A DNA stretch of 64,000 bases. Source: Mucilaginibacter ginsenosidivorax. Lineage in GTDB: Bacteria; Bacteroidota; Bacteroidia; Sphingobacteriales; Sphingobacteriaceae. Within the stretch, counting starts at the first letter, position 1; each line of letters begins with the position of its first letter. Below the pieces are notes generated by a model. That model was not told where the DNA came from and searched no databases. It saw nothing but the letters and a program-made list of their open reading frames with translations. The DNA lies in the NCBI RefSeq assembly GCF_007971525.1, contig NZ_CP042437.1:5952001-6016000 (forward strand), written 5' to 3'. Below, one piece after another: positions 62,211 to 64,000 of the stretch. The position numbers were made by a program, and so were the translations under genes.

Positions 62211-64000
62211 TCACCCCAGCTTCACCAACTCCACCTTAGTAGGCTGCCCTTTGCGCCAGCTGTCAATTTTATTGATGTAGTAGTAACAGCTATCCTGCTC
62301 CAGGTAAACGGGTATCAGCAAGTCAAGATCGAGGATGTCGCGCGGTGTAAGTAAAAAATAACGTATTACCTTTTTGGTTTGCTGTAGTATTTTTTCCAGT
62401 TCGGGATAATACAGGGTTTTTAAGCCCGGCAGCATTTTGCCCTGGCCGTAGCCCGGCATATCTGCGAAGCATAGGTTGTGTTCGCCGTCGGGCTTGTAAA
62501 AATACGGGGCCGATATAAAGTCGTTTACAAACATATCGTTGGCTGCATCGCCATCGGTAAATTTGATGGTTTTGCCTGTCAGCGGTACTTTATTATCTAT
62601 CAATATCCGGGGTGTAACGCCGATGCTGAAACTGTTATCGTCGGATGTATCGTCAATCATTTTTATCTGGGCAACGGTGCCGCCAATATAAGGCCGGTTA
62701 AGGGTGGGGGCAAACTGGCTTTCAAACAAATCGGCAGTGGCCGGCAGGGTTTTATCGGCTACTTTTATCTGCGCGTCGGCAAAGCTTTTGGGCAGTACAT
62801 TGTCGTCGGTTTTGTATTTCATGTTGTTTACCTGCGCGTAGCCACCCAGCTGGAAGCTTACGGTTTTACCCTGGTCGAGGCATTTGCTTGTCCAGTTTTT
62901 GGCGTTGGGGATATTGCCAACAATATCCTTAAACGAGGCAAAATTAATAGTGCGGGTGGTATTATCGGTTTGGCAAATAACGCCAAATCGTTGCAAGGTA
63001 TCTTTCAGCAGGTCTTTCTGGCTGATATCCGGGAAAATACGTTCGCATTGAACATCCTGCCCGTAAAGTACCGTTTCATTTTGGGCTGTAATTGAAAACG
63101 TAGCCCCTGCGTAAATGGTAAAGCTGTAAGGAGCATCGCCATGGAAATCGTATTCTACCAATAACTGCTGGCCAACGCCCATTTCAATATCGGTAGCTTT
63201 TATTGCTGTGTTTAAATAGGTTTTGTGGGCTTGGATTGATCCGCCACTGCCGCTATCTCTTGGGGCGTCGTAACCGTCGTTAAAATCAAAAATAGTGGTT
63301 GCTAAATATTGCCTTGGCAAGCCTGGGGTATCCAAAACAATGCTGATATCTACACTGCTTTTATGATCGCCCGAGGCTCGTCCATATAAATAAAATTTCG
63401 GGATAGTGAGTGCAGCATCAACGGTGATAATTTCTTTTGCATTGTACCGGTTATTGGCATAATGGCTGTTAGGATCGGATTGGATATTGCTAAAGCCGAT
63501 TTCGCCGCCAGGCTGTAAACCTGAATTTTTTGCCCTCGATACATTGATATTTAAACCATTATAAACAATACTGCCATTGGTGGCGGGTTGGTTTTGGTAA
63601 TCGGCACCATGTACAAAATTATCGTTGCTGAACTGGGCAATAAGCAGCGGGTAAACCGGATTGCTTAATAGTGATCCTGTACCCTTATAGCCATTGGCCG
63701 CCAGCATTATATCAATAGCCGTTTTAATAAAAAAGCCTGGCCTTAGCTGCCGAACATTGATTTCGTTATCGTTGGTAACCTTGTAAACCAGGCTGCCATA
63801 ATCAACAACAGGCCAAATCCAGCCATCTGTTTTTATTTGCGATTTTGCCACATTTTCCACCGTCCATTTGTGCTGATAGGGTTTAAATGGCTGCTTTACA
63901 CCATAAGGGGTCGTGCTATCGCCCATATCGTACATTTTACCTTCAATAGCATCAAAAAAATCAACATTGCCGCTTAGTACGGTTATGCTGGCTGTATTTT
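62211..64000 (-). CDS. Phage tail/baseplate-like protein, 5' end outside window
   Basis: An internal ATG at 63935 gives 574 residues, but the frame stays open to the right edge with NTASITVLSGNVDFFDAIEGK, which reads as native sequence, so the true start is outside. The visible part is beta-rich, with repeated segments such as IKFTDGDAANDMFVNDF and a C-terminal RDILDLDLLIPVYLEQDSCYYYINKIDSWRKGQPTKVELVKL that recalls baseplate hub or tail-associated proteins of Bacteroidota prophages. It is the first visible gene of the phage module. Exact role is not certain. Confidence 0.6.
   Translation of the reverse strand, partial: NTASITVLSGNVDFFDAIEGKMYDMGDSTTPYGVKQPFKPYQHKWTVENVAKSQIKTDGWIWPVVDYGSLVYKVTNDNEINVRQLRPGFFIKTAIDIMLAANGYKGTGSLLSNPVYPLLIAQFSNDNFVHGADYQNQPATNGSIVYNGLNINVSRAKNSGLQPGGEIGFSNIQSDPNSHYANNRYNAKEIITVDAALTIPKFYLYGRASGDHKSSVDISIVLDTPGLPRQYLATTIFDFNDGYDAPRDSGSGGSIQAHKTYLNTAIKATDIEMGVGQQLLVEYDFHGDAPYSFTIYAGATFSITAQNETVLYGQDVQCERIFPDISQKDLLKDTLQRFGVICQTDNTTRTINFASFKDIVGNIPNAKNWTSKCLDQGKTVSFQLGGYAQVNNMKYKTDDNVLPKSFADAQIKVADKTLPATADLFESQFAPTLNRPYIGGTVAQIKMIDDTSDDNSFSIGVTPRILIDNKVPLTGKTIKFTDGDAANDMFVNDFISAPYFYKPDGEHNLCFADMPGYGQGKMLPGLKTLYYPELEKILQQTKKVIRYFLLTPRDILDLDLLIPVYLEQDSCYYYINKIDSWRKGQPTKVELVKLG

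Noticed and set aside
46213..64000. Mu-like transposable prophage
   Set aside because: No transposase, Mor/Com-like regulator or Mu-type head genes can be seen in the window.

Overview
The window looks like a chromosomal segment from a Bacteroidota bacterium of the Sphingobacteriaceae type (Mucilaginibacter or Pedobacter like). The grounds are two SusC/SusD outer-membrane pairs, an ECF sigma factor and a FecR-type anti-sigma factor, lipoprotein signals of the SCKK type, few Shine-Dalgarno sequences, and intergenic spaces filled with long inverted repeats. No rRNA gene or complete tRNA gene was seen. Taxonomy is inferred from gene content only.

Region 1 (1-14 kb) reads as a phosphonate or phosphonolipid uptake and breakdown locus. 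On the minus strand lie a PhnZ-type HD oxygenase, a SusC/SusD pair and a secreted beta-propeller phosphoesterase cut by the window edge. On the plus strand lie an XRE-cupin regulator, a 12-TM DUF5690-type transporter, an FAD amine oxidase of the kind found in phosphonate operons (TIGR03364-like), and a Tat-exported phospholipase C. A 17-bp palindrome, GTTTAGTATTGSTAAAC, occurs upstream of SusC, of the regulator and of the transporter, which ties the two divergent arms into one regulon. This is the strongest candidate in the window for a system not described as a unit.

Region 2 (14-20.6 kb) holds an orphan ECF sigma factor, an exported TPR protein, and a tight pxpB-pxpC-pxpA operon (5-oxoprolinase) followed by a YcsG-like NRAMP-fold transporter that lacks the metal-binding DPGN motif.

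Region 3 (20.6-29.4 kb) is accessory DNA: copies of a roughly 185-bp inverted-repeat element, a two-gene DUF6934-like module with a second solo copy of its small partner, a decayed tRNA-Leu-like sequence, an OLD-like ATPase-TOPRIM protein, and a strongly AT-rich four-gene surface-glycan operon (deacetylase, two glycosyltransferases, a phosphotransferase).

Region 4 (29.4-46.2 kb) is host metabolism: an M1 aminopeptidase, a beta-propeller/HEAT/cytochrome c protein, then a mannan utilisation locus (FecR, SusC, SusD, SusE-like, two GH76 endo-mannanases), then a Fic AMP-transferase preceded by an array of self-similar palindromes.

Region 5 (46.2-64 kb) is a prophage or phage-derived element read on the minus strand: a baseplate-like protein (cut by the right edge), a lipoprotein, tape measure, ClpP-type capsid protease, major capsid protein, a small structural protein, portal, connector, collagen-like and SGNH tail-tip proteins, an FkbM methyltransferase and holin-like proteins. 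The tail genes precede the head genes, the gaps between head genes carry chromosomal-type inverted repeats, and an 800-bp non-coding array of 165-bp units sits in the middle, so the element may be old or domesticated rather than a fresh prophage. No terminase or integrase is in view.
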